A stretch of 64,000 bases of DNA from an uncultured Verrucomicrobiota bacterium. Lineage in GTDB: Bacteria; Verrucomicrobiota; Kiritimatiellia; CAIQIC01; Lenti-01. Under the pieces are notes generated by a model. It worked only from the letters and a program-made list of their open reading frames with translations, was not told where the DNA came from and ran no database searches. Positions 35,224 to 42,371 of the stretch are shown here, piece by piece. The stretch spans positions 1 to 64,000 of the forward strand of contig CALKWZ010000074.1 of the NCBI GenBank assembly GCA_938003985.1. Direction: 5' to 3'. Numbering within the stretch: position 1 is the stretch's first letter; every line of letters starts with the position of its first letter. The translations under genes and the position numbers were made by a program.

Positions 35224-35257
35224 CGTGCGTTTACAGATGCAAAAGGAAGAGGCTCCC

Positions 35258-36130
35258 ATGAATCCCATCAAACTCGGTCTGCCCAAAGGCAGTTTGCAGG
35301 ACAGCACGTTCGCGCTGATGAAGAAAGCCGGCTGGAACTTCAAGGTCGGATCCCGCTCGTACATGCCGGCCGTGGACGACCCCGACATCGCCGCGCGGCT
35401 CATCCGCCCGCAGGAAATCGCCCGCTACGTCGAACTCGGCCTGCTCGACGCCGGCCTCACCGGCTACGACTGGATCTACGAAAACGGCGCCGACGTCGTC
35501 GAAGTCGCCGAACTCTGCTACTCGAAGGCCACCAGCAACCCCGTCCGCTGGGTCGTCGCCGTGCCCAACGATTCGCCCATCCAGGGCGTCAAGGACCTGC
35601 AGGGCAAGCGCATCGCCACCGAAGCCGTCGGCCTCACCAAGCGCTACCTCGCCGAAAACGGCGTCGAGGCGGACATCGAGTTCTCCTGGGGCGCCACCGA
35701 AGTCAAGGCCCCCGAACTCGTCGACGCCATCGTCGAACTGACGGAAACCGGCTCCTCCCTGCGCGCCAACCAGCTGCGCATCGTGGACACCGTCCTGACC
35801 TCCACCACCCGCCTCATCGCCAACAAGGACGCCTGGGCGGACAAGCAAAAACGGGCCAAGATCGAACAAATGGCGATGCTGCTCGCCGGCGCCCTCAACG
35901 CCGAGAACAAGGTCCTGCTGAAGATGAACGCCAAGAAGGGCGACGTCGCCGCCATCTGCAGCGTTTTGCCGGCCCTGCACGCGCCCACCGTCAACCCGCT
36001 CGGCGACCCGAGCTGGGTGGCCATCGAAACCGTCGTGGACGAATCCATCGTCCGCGAGATCATTCCGCCGCTCAAGGCGGCCGGCGCCTCCGGCATTATT
36101 GAACTTGCATTGAACAAGGTAGTGCCGTAA
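35258..36130 (+). CDS. hisG: ATP phosphoribosyltransferase, long form
   Basis: This 290-residue enzyme catalyses the first step of histidine synthesis, joining ATP and PRPP in the cytoplasm. Visible motifs are IKLGLPKGSLQDSTFALM, LLDAGLTGYDWIYENG, RIATEAVGLTKRYL and the PRPP loop VELTETGSSLRAN. The C-terminal part from about residue 215 (MKMNAKKGDVAAICSV-type region to SGIIELALNKVVP) is the ACT-like regulatory domain of the long HisG form, which does not need HisZ and is feedback-inhibited by histidine. GGAAGAGG lies before ATG 35258. No other his gene is in the window. Confidence 0.97.
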   Translation: MNPIKLGLPKGSLQDSTFALMKKAGWNFKVGSRSYMPAVDDPDIAARLIRPQEIARYVELGLLDAGLTGYDWIYENGADVVEVAELCYSKATSNPVRWVVAVPNDSPIQGVKDLQGKRIATEAVGLTKRYLAENGVEADIEFSWGATEVKAPELVDAIVELTETGSSLRANQLRIVDTVLTSTTRLIANKDAWADKQKRAKIEQMAMLLAGALNAENKVLLKMNAKKGDVAAICSVLPALHAPTVNPLGDPSWVAIETVVDESIVREIIPPLKAAGASGIIELALNKVVP

Positions 36131-36169
36131 AACCACCGTCCGACATTGTCGAATCAGGAGAATACCGTT

Positions 36170-36259
36170 ATGGGATCCGTCAAAAAGAAACGCCGCTTGA
36201 AGATGGCCAAGCACAAACGCCGCAAACGTCTGCGCGCGGACCGTCACAAGAAGAGGTAA
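36170..36259 (+). CDS. 29-residue basic AURKAIP1/COX24-like protein
   Basis: ATG 36170 has AGGAG 9 bases upstream and opens a 29-codon frame ending TAA. The product starts MGSVKKKRRLKMAKHKRRKR and continues with LRADRHKKR: 17 of 29 residues are Lys or Arg. This matches the short bacterial AURKAIP1/COX24 domain proteins, homologous to the mitochondrial small-subunit ribosomal protein mS38, so a ribosome-bound role is the best guess. It lies 39 bases after hisG, probably in the same transcript, and just before the TPR lipoprotein gene. Family resemblance is by eye, and function in bacteria is inference. Confidence 0.8.
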   Translation: MGSVKKKRRLKMAKHKRRKRLRADRHKKR

Positions 36260-36287
36260 GGTAAGTTTGCCCGTTCGCGGGCGCGCC

Positions 36288-38213
36288 ATGCGCGGCTTCG
36301 ATCACGGACGCCTAGCGCTCGGCCTCGTCCTCTTCGGCGTCGCGGCCGGTTGCCGCTCGCTGCCCACCCCTCCGCCCTTGCTGGACGGAGGGGTCGTTTC
36401 GTCTCCCGCTCTCCTGCCGCCCGACCGCGAGCGCGCCGCGCAGGCTTTCGCGCTCTATTCCCTGGGCATCCACCACGAGCTCGCCGACGATTACGCCGCG
36501 GCCTACGACGCCTACCGCCGGGCCGCCGAGCTCGATCCCGGCAACGAACGCCTCGTCCTGCGCCTGGCGTCCACCCTCGTCCTCCAACGCCGGACCGCCG
36601 AAGCCTTGCGCGCGGTCGAGGATTTCCTGCAGCGCCAGCCCGACTCCGAAAGCGCGCTGATCTGGCTGGCCACGTTCTACGGCAAGGCCGGCGACGGCGA
36701 ACGCGTCGCCGAACTCTTCCGCCAGATGACCCGCCGCTTTCCCGAGCGGCCGCTCGGCTGGCTGCAGCTCGCCGCCGCCCAGGCGCGCGCCGGCGACGAA
36801 GCCGCCGGCGAAGCGACCTTGCAGGCCGGCCTCGCCCGCGCCCGCCCGGCCGTCGCCCTCCGCCAGGAACTCGTCCGCATCCAGCTCCAGCGCCTGCGGA
36901 GCGCCGTCGCGCCGGACGCCCAGGCCGCCGCGCGCGACCGAGCCATCGCGCTCCTGCGCGAAATCGCCCCGGAACTCCCCGGCGACGTCGAAACCCTCTA
37001 TGCCCTCGGCGATCTGCTCGTCCAGGACGGCCAGATCGAAGACGCCCTCCAGACCTACCAGAAAATCGAGCGCATCCAGCCGGACGATCCGCAAGTCCAG
37101 CCGCGCCTCGCCAAGGCCTTCCTCGCCATGGACGACCAGCCCCAGGCCATCGCCGCCCTCGAAAAAATGGCGCGGGAGCGGGACGACCCCGCCGACGTCC
37201 ACTTCTACCTGGCCGAGCTCTATCTGCAGGCCGGCGAAACCGCCAACGCGATGGACCACTTCCGCCGCGCGGCGCACGCGACGCCCGCCCGGCCCGCCCC
37301 GTGGATCCGCCTCGCGGCGCTCCAGGCCGAACAGGACCCCAGCATCGCCGTGGCCACCTTGGCCGAGGGGTTGGAAGTCTTGCCGGAAAATCCCAAGCTC
37401 CTGGAAGTCTTCGCGCTCGTCCGCCTGCAGCAGAAACGCTACGGCGAAGCCGCCGAGCTCCTCCAGCGCGCCTACGACGCCATCGCCGAGCAGGAGACCG
37501 ACGGCGCGCCGTCGCAGTTGTTCTTCTACAATTTCGCCACCGTCTGCACCCATCTGCGCCGCACGGCCGAGGCCGCCGAATGGCTCCGGCGCGCCGCCGA
37601 GCAGGAACCCGCCCTGCTGGATCTCTATCTCCAGCGCGCCCTGACCGGCACCGCGACCTATCGCCGCAACGCCATCGCCGCCCTCCGGGCCCTGAGCGCC
37701 ATCCCCAACACCGAATCCGCCACCGTCCGCGCCTACTTGGCCAACCTCTACCTCGCCCAGGAGCGCCCCGCCACCGCCGTCCGCGAGTTCGAGGCCGCCG
37801 CCGACATCGTCCGCCAGGACCCGCTGCAGGCCGCCGTGCTCTCCCCGCGGTTCTATTTCTGGTACGGCGTCGCCCTCGACCAGATCCAGCAGACCGACCG
37901 CGCCGTCGCGAAATTCGAAACCTGCCTCGCGCTCGATCCGGAGTTCGCCGACGCCCTGAACTATCTCGCCTATCTCTGGGCCGTGCGCGGCGAACGCCTC
38001 GACGAAGCCCTCCGCCACGTCCAGACCGCGCTGGCTCTCGATCCCCAGAACGCCGCCTATCTCGACACTCTCGGCTGGGTCTATTTCCAGCAGGGCCGCT
38101 ACAAGGAAGCGCTGGACTTCCTCCTGCAAGCCGATGAAATCCGCCCGGACGACGCGGAAATCCTGGAACACATCCGGCAGACCCGCGAAAAACTCGGGGA
38201 AACGGCCCCCTGA
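36288..38213 (+). CDS. TPR-repeat lipoprotein
   Basis: This 641-residue protein has a lipoprotein signal (LALGLVLFGVAAGC; lipid-modified Cys at about 22), so it should be anchored in the periplasm-facing membrane. The mature part is almost entirely tetratricopeptide repeats, for example YSLGIHHELADDYAAAYDAY, LYALGDLLVQDGQIEDAL, and a terminal pair around LNYLAYLWAVRGERLDEAL and LDTLGWVYFQQGRYKEALDF, the latter typical of TPR proteins linked to outer-membrane or secretion assembly. I choose ATG 36288 because it directly precedes the signal peptide; a TTG at 36267 is an unlikely alternative. No enzymatic domain is seen, so it is probably a scaffold. Confidence 0.9.
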   Translation: MRGFDHGRLALGLVLFGVAAGCRSLPTPPPLLDGGVVSSPALLPPDRERAAQAFALYSLGIHHELADDYAAAYDAYRRAAELDPGNERLVLRLASTLVLQRRTAEALRAVEDFLQRQPDSESALIWLATFYGKAGDGERVAELFRQMTRRFPERPLGWLQLAAAQARAGDEAAGEATLQAGLARARPAVALRQELVRIQLQRLRSAVAPDAQAAARDRAIALLREIAPELPGDVETLYALGDLLVQDGQIEDALQTYQKIERIQPDDPQVQPRLAKAFLAMDDQPQAIAALEKMARERDDPADVHFYLAELYLQAGETANAMDHFRRAAHATPARPAPWIRLAALQAEQDPSIAVATLAEGLEVLPENPKLLEVFALVRLQQKRYGEAAELLQRAYDAIAEQETDGAPSQLFFYNFATVCTHLRRTAEAAEWLRRAAEQEPALLDLYLQRALTGTATYRRNAIAALRALSAIPNTESATVRAYLANLYLAQERPATAVREFEAAADIVRQDPLQAAVLSPRFYFWYGVALDQIQQTDRAVAKFETCLALDPEFADALNYLAYLWAVRGERLDEALRHVQTALALDPQNAAYLDTLGWVYFQQGRYKEALDFLLQADEIRPDDAEILEHIRQTREKLGETAP

Positions 38214-38229
38214 TCCGCGCCGCCGCGCC

Positions 38230-39942
38230 ATGCGCCCCCCCCGCAAAGCGTTCATCCTCGCCGCCGGTCTCGGCACCCGCCTGCGGCCGCTCACGCTGGA
38301 AACGCCCAAGCCCATGCTGCCGCTGTGGGGCGAACCCATGCTCGCCCGCACCCTCGCCATGCTCGCCCGCTGGGGCGTCGAGCAGGTCCTGATCAACCTC
38401 CACCACGCGCCCGGGCCCATCGTCAACTATCTCCAGACCCAGCCTTTCCCGCCGTTGCGCATCTCCGCCGTCTTCGAGCCCGACATCCTCGGCACCGGCG
38501 GCGCCCTCCGCAACGCCCGCTGGTTCGTCGACGAACCGTTCTGGCTGCTCAACGCCGACGTCGTCGCCGACGTCGATCCCGCGCCGTTGCTCCGCGCCTG
38601 GCAAAAACAGAAGCCCCTCGCCGCCTGCTGGCTGACCGCGGACGCCGGCCCCAAGACCGTCCGCTGCGAGAACGGCGTCATCCGCGACTTCCACGATCCC
38701 GCCCCGGACCACGCCACGTTCTGCGGCCTGCAACTGCTCGATCCGCGCATCCTCCCGTTCATCGCGCCGGAAGGCTTCGACACGCTCATCGCCGCCTACC
38801 GCCGCGCGCAGGCCCGGGGCCACCGCATCGCCGGCGTCTTCGTCCCCGGCTCGTTCTGGGCCGACATCGGCACGCCCGCCCAATACGTCCAGGCCCACCG
38901 CGATGCCGCCCGGCGCCTCGGCCGCGCCGGCGAGAATTTCACCCTCCCCGCCGCCGCCGTCTTGACGCTCCGCGAACAGCGCCTCCTGCTTCAAGTCTCT
39001 GGTCTCCGGTCTCCGGTCTCCAGTCTATCTCCCATCGAAGTCCTCCCCCCCCGCGGCTCGAACCGCGAATTTTTCCGTGCGACCGTCGGGAACCAGCCTG
39101 CGATCCTGATCCGCTGGTCGCCGGAACGCGCCGACAACCGGTTCTATGCCCGCCACACGAAATTTCTCGAAGCGCTCGGCGTGCCCGTCCCGCGCCTGTT
39201 CCTCGAGGCCCCGCGCGACCGGTTCCTCGCCATCGAGGATCTCGGTCCCGCCACGCTGGAAACGCGCCTGCCGCATTTGCGGCCGGCGGAAATCCGGAAG
39301 ATCTACCGCCGCGTGCTCGACGTCGCCCTGCGCCTGCACGGCGCCGGCCTGCCCGCCGCGTGGCGCGCGCGCCTGCCGCGGATGCCCGGCTTCGACGCCA
39401 AGCTCTATTCCTGGGAACACGCCTATTTCATCGACCACGTCCTGCGCGCGCGCCTGCGCCTGCCGGAAACGCAGATCGCCGCCGTCGCCGCGGAACTGAA
39501 CACGGTCGCCGCCGTTCTCGCCGCTTCGCCCCAAGGACTGATCCACCGCGATTTCCAATCCAGCAACGTCCTGTTCCGCGGCGCGCAGCCGGTGCTGATC
39601 GACTACCAAGGCATGCGCCGCGGGCCGGTCGCCTACGATCTGGCCAGCCTGCTCTGCGACCCCTACGCCGACCTCCCCGCGGCGCTCCAGCAAGTTTTGT
39701 TGCGGCACTACGCCGCGCGCCATCCGCAAGGCGCGGCCATCGCCGCCGCGTTTCCCGCGGCCGCGATCCAGCGCCTGGGCCAGGCCCTCGGCGCCTATGC
39801 CGTGCTCTCGCAAAAACCCGGCCTGGCGCATTTCGCGCGCCATATCCCCACCGCCGCGCGCCAGCTCCTGCGCGCCCTTCGCGCGCACCCCCTGCCCGCG
39901 CTGGCCGCCGTCGCCCGGCGCCTCGCGCAATCCGCGCCATGA
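38230..39942 (+). CDS. Fused sugar-1-phosphate nucleotidyltransferase and anomeric sugar kinase (MurU-AmgK type)
   Basis: This is a 570-residue two-domain protein. Residues 1-245 are a nucleotidyltransferase with ILAAGLGTRLRPLTLETPKP, LINLHHAPGPI, EPDILGTGGALRNA and FWADIGTPAQYVQAHRDA, closest in pattern to MurU (MurNAc-1-phosphate uridylyltransferase). Residues from about 285 form an aminoglycoside-phosphotransferase-fold kinase with LAIEDLGPATLE, LIHRDFQSSNVLF (about 437-449) and LIDYQGMRRGPVAYDLASLL (about 456-475), as in AmgK, the anomeric MurNAc/GlcNAc kinase. In Pseudomonas the two are separate neighbouring genes that recycle cell-wall sugars to UDP-MurNAc. The linker near residues 255-267 is encoded by a heptanucleotide array. 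The next gene overlaps its stop (ATGA). Other NDP-sugar or sugar-kinase specificities remain possible. Confidence 0.88.
   Translation: MRPPRKAFILAAGLGTRLRPLTLETPKPMLPLWGEPMLARTLAMLARWGVEQVLINLHHAPGPIVNYLQTQPFPPLRISAVFEPDILGTGGALRNARWFVDEPFWLLNADVVADVDPAPLLRAWQKQKPLAACWLTADAGPKTVRCENGVIRDFHDPAPDHATFCGLQLLDPRILPFIAPEGFDTLIAAYRRAQARGHRIAGVFVPGSFWADIGTPAQYVQAHRDAARRLGRAGENFTLPAAAVLTLREQRLLLQVSGLRSPVSSLSPIEVLPPRGSNREFFRATVGNQPAILIRWSPERADNRFYARHTKFLEALGVPVPRLFLEAPRDRFLAIEDLGPATLETRLPHLRPAEIRKIYRRVLDVALRLHGAGLPAAWRARLPRMPGFDAKLYSWEHAYFIDHVLRARLRLPETQIAAVAAELNTVAAVLAASPQGLIHRDFQSSNVLFRGAQPVLIDYQGMRRGPVAYDLASLLCDPYADLPAALQQVLLRHYAARHPQGAAIAAAFPAAAIQRLGQALGAYAVLSQKPGLAHFARHIPTAARQLLRALRAHPLPALAAVARRLAQSAP
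38993..39027. repeat. Heptanucleotide array in the MurU-AmgK linker
   Basis: Five 7-base units (AAGTCTC, TGGTCTC, CGGTCTC, CGGTCTC, CAGTCTA), a third heptamer family, translated in frame as part of QVSGLRSPVSSLSPIEV between the two enzyme domains. Confidence 0.85.
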
Positions 39943-40775
39943 CCGCCGCCGTCCACCGCCTGCTCGTGCTGGACGACCAGCCCGAAGCCGCCGCCGTCCG
40001 CGCGTTCGTGGCTTCCGGCGCGTGGCGAAACGCAGCGGCCTTCCAACGCCTCGCCACCCGCAATCCCCGCTACGAGGTGTACGCCTTCGATCTGCCCGGC
40101 GCCGGCACGCCCTGCATCCTCAAGATCGCGCAGGCCACGCCCGCGGGACATCGCTTCGCCCGCCGCCTCGAAGCGCTGGTCTCCCATCTGGCGCACGACC
40201 CCGCCCGCCGCGCCTTGCGCGGCGCGCGGCGGCTGGCGCAAAACGGCATTCCCACGTTCCGGCCGCTGGCCTGCTGGACCGCGCGGCGCGGCGGCATCTT
40301 CCGCGACAGCTTTCTGCTGTATGCCCAGATCCCCGCCGGCCATTCGCTCAAGGACTACAAGCTCGGCGCCACGGGCCTGGAGCCAGCCGCAAACGCCCGC
40401 GCGTTCGATGCGCTCGTCGCGCCGCTGGCGGATCTCGTGGCCGACCTGCACCGCCGCGGCTTGCGCCACGACGATCTCGCCTGCGGCAATTTCCTGGTGG
40501 GCACCGACGGCGGACTGCGGCTGATCGACGTCGACCACGTCCAGACCGCGCGGCTGCGGCGTTGGCCGCGCCTCAAGCGCTGCTTCGATCTGAACGACCT
40601 GCGCCGGCTGGATCTCGACGACGTCCGGATGGACGCCTTTCTGCGGCGCTATCTGGGCGCGGACGATGCCCCCGGCTGGCGGCGCGTCTTCGCGTTCTGG
40701 CGCGCGGGCGGGAACCGCCCCTTCCGCTGGCTGCGGCGGCGCCTCGGCCTGCGCCGCGCGTCTGTCCGCGCCTAG
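39939..40775 (+). CDS. WaaP/Kdo-kinase-like lipopolysaccharide kinase family protein
   Basis: This 278-residue protein-kinase-fold enzyme has LRHDDLACGNFLV (H, D and N of the catalytic loop, about 176-188) and LRLIDVDHVQTARL (about 193-206, metal-binding Asp), plus an N-terminal lysine strand TPCILKIAQATPAG. This is the pattern of the Kdo/WaaP lipopolysaccharide kinase family, which phosphorylates inner-core sugars; some members act on other glycans. It overlaps the MurU-AmgK stop codon, suggesting a joint role in envelope sugar phosphorylation. Its stop codon overlaps that of the convergent gene at 40772 in a CTAG palindrome. Confidence 0.85.
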   Translation: MTAAVHRLLVLDDQPEAAAVRAFVASGAWRNAAAFQRLATRNPRYEVYAFDLPGAGTPCILKIAQATPAGHRFARRLEALVSHLAHDPARRALRGARRLAQNGIPTFRPLACWTARRGGIFRDSFLLYAQIPAGHSLKDYKLGATGLEPAANARAFDALVAPLADLVADLHRRGLRHDDLACGNFLVGTDGGLRLIDVDHVQTARLRRWPRLKRCFDLNDLRRLDLDDVRMDAFLRRYLGADDAPGWRRVFAFWRAGGNRPFRWLRRRLGLRRASVRA

Positions 40776-41242
40776 ATCTGCGCCAACAGGACGACGACGT
40801 TCTTCCCGCGCTTCTGCGCGCACTTCGGGCAAGTCGTGTACCAGAACAGCAGCCGCTTCATCGTCCGGCCCCGGTTCGCCACCCGCGTCTTCAGGTCCGC
40901 GATCCATTGCGGAATGTCCCGGTACGAGCCCTCGTACGCCTGCGCCAGGAACGTTCCCGGCAGCGTCGCCATCCGCAATCCGGGCACCTCCCGCGCCACC
41001 TCCAGGTAGAGGTCCGCGCCCCAGAGCGAATTTTCGTCCGACAGCACGAGCATGTCTTTCGCCTCGGCGCCCGCCTGCCGGATCGCCGCCAGGTTGCGCG
41101 CCATCGTCGCGCCGAAATTCAGCGGAATCCGCAGGAAGCTCCGCACCCGGTCCCGCACGAATTGCTTCCCGTCCAGCGCCACGATCCGCTCCTGCCACGG
41201 CCCCGGATCGAACGTCGGACAGCACTCGTTTTCGTCGCCCAT
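40772..41242 (-). CDS. Conserved protein of unknown function with C-terminal CPKC motif
   Basis: This 156-residue soluble protein starts MGDENECCPTFDPGPWQERI and contains VRSFLRIPLNFGATMARNL, MLVLSDENSLWGADLYLEV, LPGTFLAQAYEGSYRDIPQW and a C-terminal FWYTTCPKCAQKRGKN. I recognise this as a widespread conserved family, often labelled a hydrolase without direct evidence. The CxxC may bind zinc or be redox active. GAGGAA lies 6 bases before the ATG. It follows a flavin/PLP-oxidase-like gene by 15 bases in the same orientation, a pairing that suggests a small stress-related operon. Function unknown. Confidence 0.85.
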   Translation of the reverse strand: MGDENECCPTFDPGPWQERIVALDGKQFVRDRVRSFLRIPLNFGATMARNLAAIRQAGAEAKDMLVLSDENSLWGADLYLEVAREVPGLRMATLPGTFLAQAYEGSYRDIPQWIADLKTRVANRGRTMKRLLFWYTTCPKCAQKRGKNVVVLLAQI

Positions 41243-41257
41243 TTCCCGTTCCTCCCG

Positions 41258-41668
41258 CTAGATTTTCCGGTACGTCGTCGGCTGGAAATTGTCCGCCATC
41301 GTCCAGACCGCGGCTTCGCAGTCCGCCAGGCGGAACATGTGCAGCAGGCCGTAGCCGTGCTGCGCGACCCACGGCTGCATGAACGGCCGGGCGGCGACGA
41401 TTTCCTTCTTCAGTTCCAGGTCGTCCACCACCTGCACCGTGCCCGCCACGCGGATCTGGCGGTCCGCGGAATTGAAACAAGCCTCCGCCGGCGCGCCGTT
41501 TTGCGCCTGGCGGCCGAGCGCCTTGCCCGTGCCGGTGTGGAAGGTCAGCCCGTGCCCGTCGGCGCGGTACATCAGCATGCCGCGCACGCGCGGCCGGCCG
41601 TTTTCCAGCGTGGCCAGGTGGCAGGCCGGGTGGTCGTTCAAAAACTTCAGGATTTCGGCGGTGGTCAT
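41258..41668 (-). CDS. Pyridoxamine 5'-phosphate oxidase-like flavin-binding protein
   Basis: This 136-residue split-barrel protein has a typical opening (EILKFLNDHPACHLATLENG), RPRVRGMLMYRADGHGLTFH, KALGRQAQNGAPAEACFNS and RQIRVAGTVQVVDDLELKK, matching the PPOX/FMN-binding family of small general-stress or F420/FMN proteins. The length is normal for the single-domain group, which lacks the C-terminal dimerisation domain of true PdxH. I place the start at 41668, 6 bases after GGAGG; the upstream ATG at 41674 touches the Shine-Dalgarno sequence. An inverted repeat lies 80-110 bases upstream. Confidence 0.88.
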   Translation of the reverse strand: MTTAEILKFLNDHPACHLATLENGRPRVRGMLMYRADGHGLTFHTGTGKALGRQAQNGAPAEACFNSADRQIRVAGTVQVVDDLELKKEIVAARPFMQPWVAQHGYGLLHMFRLADCEAAVWTMADNFQPTTYRKI

Positions 41669-41749
41669 CGGCATCCTCCGGAGCGCTCCGCGGATTTCCG
41701 GAAAGCGCAGATCGTTTTGCGTATTTCTACACGACGCAGCCGCGTTGGG

Positions 41750-41777
41750 AAAGTTTTACGTTGAACGTAAAAACTTT
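41750..41777. promoter_or_regulatory. 13-base near-perfect inverted repeat, possible operator
   Basis: AAAGTTTTACGTT (41750-41762), one base, then AACGTAAAAACTTT (41764-41777), perfect except for one extra A. It lies between the exonuclease stop (41790) and the PPOX-like start (41668), both on the minus strand. The one-base centre and absence of a U-run argue against an intrinsic terminator; a dimeric repressor site is the better guess. Confidence 0.4.
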
Positions 41778-41789
41778 GCGGGCGGCGGC

Positions 41790-42371
41790 TTACCGGCCCT
41801 GGGAGAGGGCTTCGAGGGCGACGTTTTCCCAGCCCGGCAGGGCCAGGCAATGCTCGAGAATCAGCGCGCTGGCGAAGGCGTCGAAGAGCGCGTCGTGCCA
41901 GTCGCGGCCGGGACACAGCTCCCGCGCGCGTTCCACGACGTCCAGCGCCGCGCAGACGTCGGCCAGCGCGAAGCCTTCCAGATCGGGCCGCACGCGGCGC
42001 GCGAGCTTGAGGGTATCGATCCACGGTCCGAATTCGTGCAGCGGCGCGGCGCGCTGGAGAAACTTCTTCTCGGTGCCGACGTTGTGCGCGGCCAGCGGCC
42101 GGCCTTCCAGCCAGGGACGCCAGGCGGGCCACAGGTCGGCCGGCGCCGGCGCCGCGGCCAGCACGCCGCGGAGTTCCGCGTGGCGGCCCGGCGCGTAGGG
42201 ATTGAACGGGCGGGCCGCCGCCACGCGCAAATAGCTTTCGTGGTAATGGCCCGTGACGCGGCCGTCCCGCAACTCGACCATTCCCACCTGCCACGGTTCG
42301 TCGGCATGGCCGGCGACCGCGCCGGTGGATTCGAAATCCAGCACGGTCAGGATGGCGGCGCGCGCCTTCAT
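41790..42371 (-). CDS. DnaQ-fold 3'-5' exonuclease
   Basis: This 193-residue protein has the DEDDh exonuclease motifs: ExoI LTVLDFESTGAVAG (Asp and Glu), ExoII PLAAHNVGTEKKFL (His/Asn region before the usual Asp position, here shifted to Thr-Glu) and ExoIII WHDALFDAFASALIL (HxxxxD). It probably degrades single-stranded DNA or RNA in repair or turnover and is too short to be more than the catalytic domain. Its ATG overlaps the oligoendopeptidase stop codon (ATGA). The ExoII acidic residue is not in the standard position, so activity should not be assumed. Confidence 0.82.
   Translation of the reverse strand: MKARAAILTVLDFESTGAVAGHADEPWQVGMVELRDGRVTGHYHESYLRVAAARPFNPYAPGRHAELRGVLAAAPAPADLWPAWRPWLEGRPLAAHNVGTEKKFLQRAAPLHEFGPWIDTLKLARRVRPDLEGFALADVCAALDVVERARELCPGRDWHDALFDAFASALILEHCLALPGWENVALEALSQGR

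Noticed and set aside
38230..39942. Nucleotidyltransferase considered as RmlA for the deoxysugar pathway
   Set aside because: It is fused to an AmgK-like kinase and separated from the sugar operon by hisG and a TPR gene; MurU-like sugar salvage fits better.
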